A DNA stretch of 64,000 nucleotides, from assembly GCF_910592395.1 (NCBI RefSeq), contig NC_088311.1, positions 994,501 to 1,058,500 of the forward strand. Reading direction: 5' to 3'. This document shows, in pieces, positions 62,546 through 64,000 of this stretch. The position numbers and the translations under genes are program-made. Within the stretch, counting starts at the first letter, position 1; every line of letters starts with the position of its first letter. Source of the DNA: Lineus longissimus. Taxonomy: Eukaryota > Nemertea > Pilidiophora > Heteronemertea > Lineidae. The notes under the pieces are model-generated. The model ran no database searches. It saw only the letters and a program-made list of their open reading frames with translations, and was not told where the DNA came from.

Positions 62546-63036
62546 AAATTCTTTTTTGAATCCACACCTCTTTCTCTTTCTGCACACATGGATGGTTGTA
62601 CTTGAGAGAACAAGGAATACATACCGTCAACTTTGGATTTCATGGAAGTCATGTATGAAGTAAAAGGCCAATAGAAACTTTCTTTCTAAGATTAATTCAT
62701 AATCATTCAATCATATACCATTCTGAAGTGGTTTAGATATATAAAGTGACTTATAGTATAGGCCTAGTAGTAGTACCAGTCACTGCATGAGTCGGAATTA
62801 GAAGTGGGCCTCGGTGACAAAACATTATACAAACCTAACTTTACTTTAATAAGAAAGTTGCAATGAAACACGTGGTAGGCCTATGTGATCAGTCAGCCTT
62901 TTATTTGCTACTGAGTGCCAGTTTGTCTTGACTTCCCACTCTCAGCCGCTTACCATACTTACTCTGACTGGTACAAAGTTATTAGTCACATTATATTCTC
63001 TATGAATCTTTTTCTTCAGTTTTCAGGACATTCATA

Positions 63037-63186
63037 ATGCCAACAGACACTCCGAATTCTGTTGATGAGACAGAAGTAATCAAGGATGATTGGTGTGACC
63101 CAGACGAACCTAAAACAATCAAATTCCAAGACATCAGTGCTGCAGCATTTAAGATCAAGAATGGTATCGTGCGGACAGATTGTGCG
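63037..63186 (+). CDS. dehydratase-like coding exon 1
   Basis: Fifty codons end in phase 0 at GTAAGC (63187). It has an acidic N-terminal leader (about residues 1-25) without a clear organelle signal, then the conserved ISAAAFKIKNGIVRT block. Confidence 0.85.
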
Positions 63187-63751
63187 GTAAGCACTCGGCC
63201 ACAATCTGTGTTAGAATTGATTTTAATGGATCACAAATTGGCAATGAATACATGGAAGTAAGTCAGACTTAACTAAGTCCAGAAAGTCTAGTTAAGTTTC
63301 ATTGCAATAGGCCTTTAAAGGCTAGGTCTGCTTCATTTGCATTATTGTAAAGTAGAATAAGAATTACCTGGTAAGAGTATTAGTATAGTATCAATTTGTT
63401 TCAGTGTAACATTTCTCTTTGCAGAAATCATATGGTTTGTCCACTGAAACAGGAGTTGAACTTTTTTTCAAGAGGGAATTTCTTCATCATACTGGCAGGT
63501 GAGTTATTTTGGTGTTGAATGAGGGATAGGTGGTTTTGCTCTGACTTATTTGAAATAAGATTAAGTGTATATCATTGTGCTATGGGTATTTAATGGACAC
63601 AGCCAGGCCTTCTTGTGGTAATTTGCAATTTCAGTTGTTGAGGTATCATTACTATCATTTCATTTCATTATTTTATTGTTTGTTTTGTTTTCTGTATCTT
63701 TTCAGTTTTAAAGAGAGGGGTGCAAGGTACACATTAATGATGTTGAATCAA
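63037..63751 (+). CDS. threonine/serine dehydratase-like (serine racemase family), 5' part
   Basis: This is a PLP-dependent fold-type II enzyme of the threonine ammonia-lyase/serine racemase family, acting on L-threonine or L-serine. Three exons (63037-63186, 63425-63498, 63706-63751) join in frame to 90 residues. The key motif is HHTGSFKERGARYTL at about residues 72-86, whose Lys should form the Schiff base with PLP. Before it are FQDISAAAFKIKNGIVRTDC (substrate-domain start) and GVELFFKREF, both family-typical. The catalytic core beyond, including the Gly-rich PLP phosphate loop, lies past the window's right end. An acceptor TTTTCAG (to 63026) ten bases before the ATG implies a 5' UTR intron. 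Racemase and dehydratase cannot be separated from this part; SFKERGA is more like dehydratases than the SFKIRGA of mammalian serine racemase. Confidence 0.85.
63425..63498 (+). CDS. dehydratase-like coding exon 2
   Basis: It lies between TTCTCTTTGCAG and GTGAGT and ends in phase 2. It encodes KSYGLSTETG and VELFFKREFLHHTG, leading straight into the PLP-lysine motif completed by the next exon. Confidence 0.88.
63706..63751 (+). CDS. dehydratase-like coding exon 3 (PLP-lysine exon)
   Basis: This 46-base exon after TGTATCTTTTCAG encodes (S)FKERGARYTLMMLNQ and ends in phase 0 at GTAAGT (63752). The Lys of SFKERGA is the predicted PLP-binding residue. No further exon is visible before 64000. Confidence 0.88.
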
Positions 63752-64000
63752 GTAAGTTTTTTTCCTCTGCCTGATTGACAAGGATTTGAAACCTGGACTG
63801 ATCGCTGTAATCATTTAGAAAATCTCAAGTCAAGTTGAAGGACTCTCTCTTGACGTCTCTCCTCTTTATGATATTGGTTCCCCTCACTCCTATACACAAG
63901 TGTGGGTACTTTTTACCACACCCTACTTTTACATGTAGATGAAATGAATCTATCTGACTCTGTAAAATCACGTTCTCTTTGAAATGATTGATTCTTGTTT

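Overview
This window is metazoan nuclear DNA. Genes are split by GT-AG introns, sit on both strands and are widely spaced, with minisatellites and inverted-repeat transposon remnants between them. The recognisable genes are animal housekeeping or regulatory families: NOL4, COX6C, PLPP/LPP, and a metazoan-type threonine dehydratase/serine racemase-like enzyme. Short introns together with TTAAAGG-type palindromic elements suggest a marine invertebrate (echinoderm, lancelet, hemichordate or lophotrochozoan). The sequence alone does not decide which. Nothing bacterial, viral or CRISPR-like was seen.

Layout. 1-29.4 kb is gene-poor and is best explained as the first intron of a NOL4-like gene whose first coding exon (29487-29789) lies on the minus strand and reads leftwards. 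It carries several minisatellites, notably an 11-copy 64-bp array and a 61-bp array. 30-40.7 kb is again gene-free, with short tandem repeats. From 41.4 to 46.5 kb two genes converge: COX6C on plus (two coding exons, complete) and a lipid phosphate phosphatase on minus (five exons with all catalytic motifs; the first coding exon was not found). 46.5-57 kb is repeat-rich and holds minisatellites, a 19-G run and a large fold-back element. 57.6-60.4 kb holds good candidate exons of an unrecognised minus-strand gene, interrupted by two more fold-back elements and a hAT-like MITE. From 63.0 kb to the right end lie the first three coding exons of a plus-strand PLP-dependent threonine/serine dehydratase-like gene, which runs out of the window.

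The genes do not form an operon or pathway. COX6C is mitochondrial, PLPP is a membrane lipid phosphatase, NOL4 is nuclear, and the dehydratase acts in amino-acid metabolism. The most unusual structure is a set of three palindromic (fold-back) elements at about 49.4-50.2, 57.9-58.6 and 58.9-59.2 kb. Each contains one or more tRNA-like Pol III B-box modules followed by T-runs. Two of the three share flanking sequence, so they look like members of one non-autonomous family.
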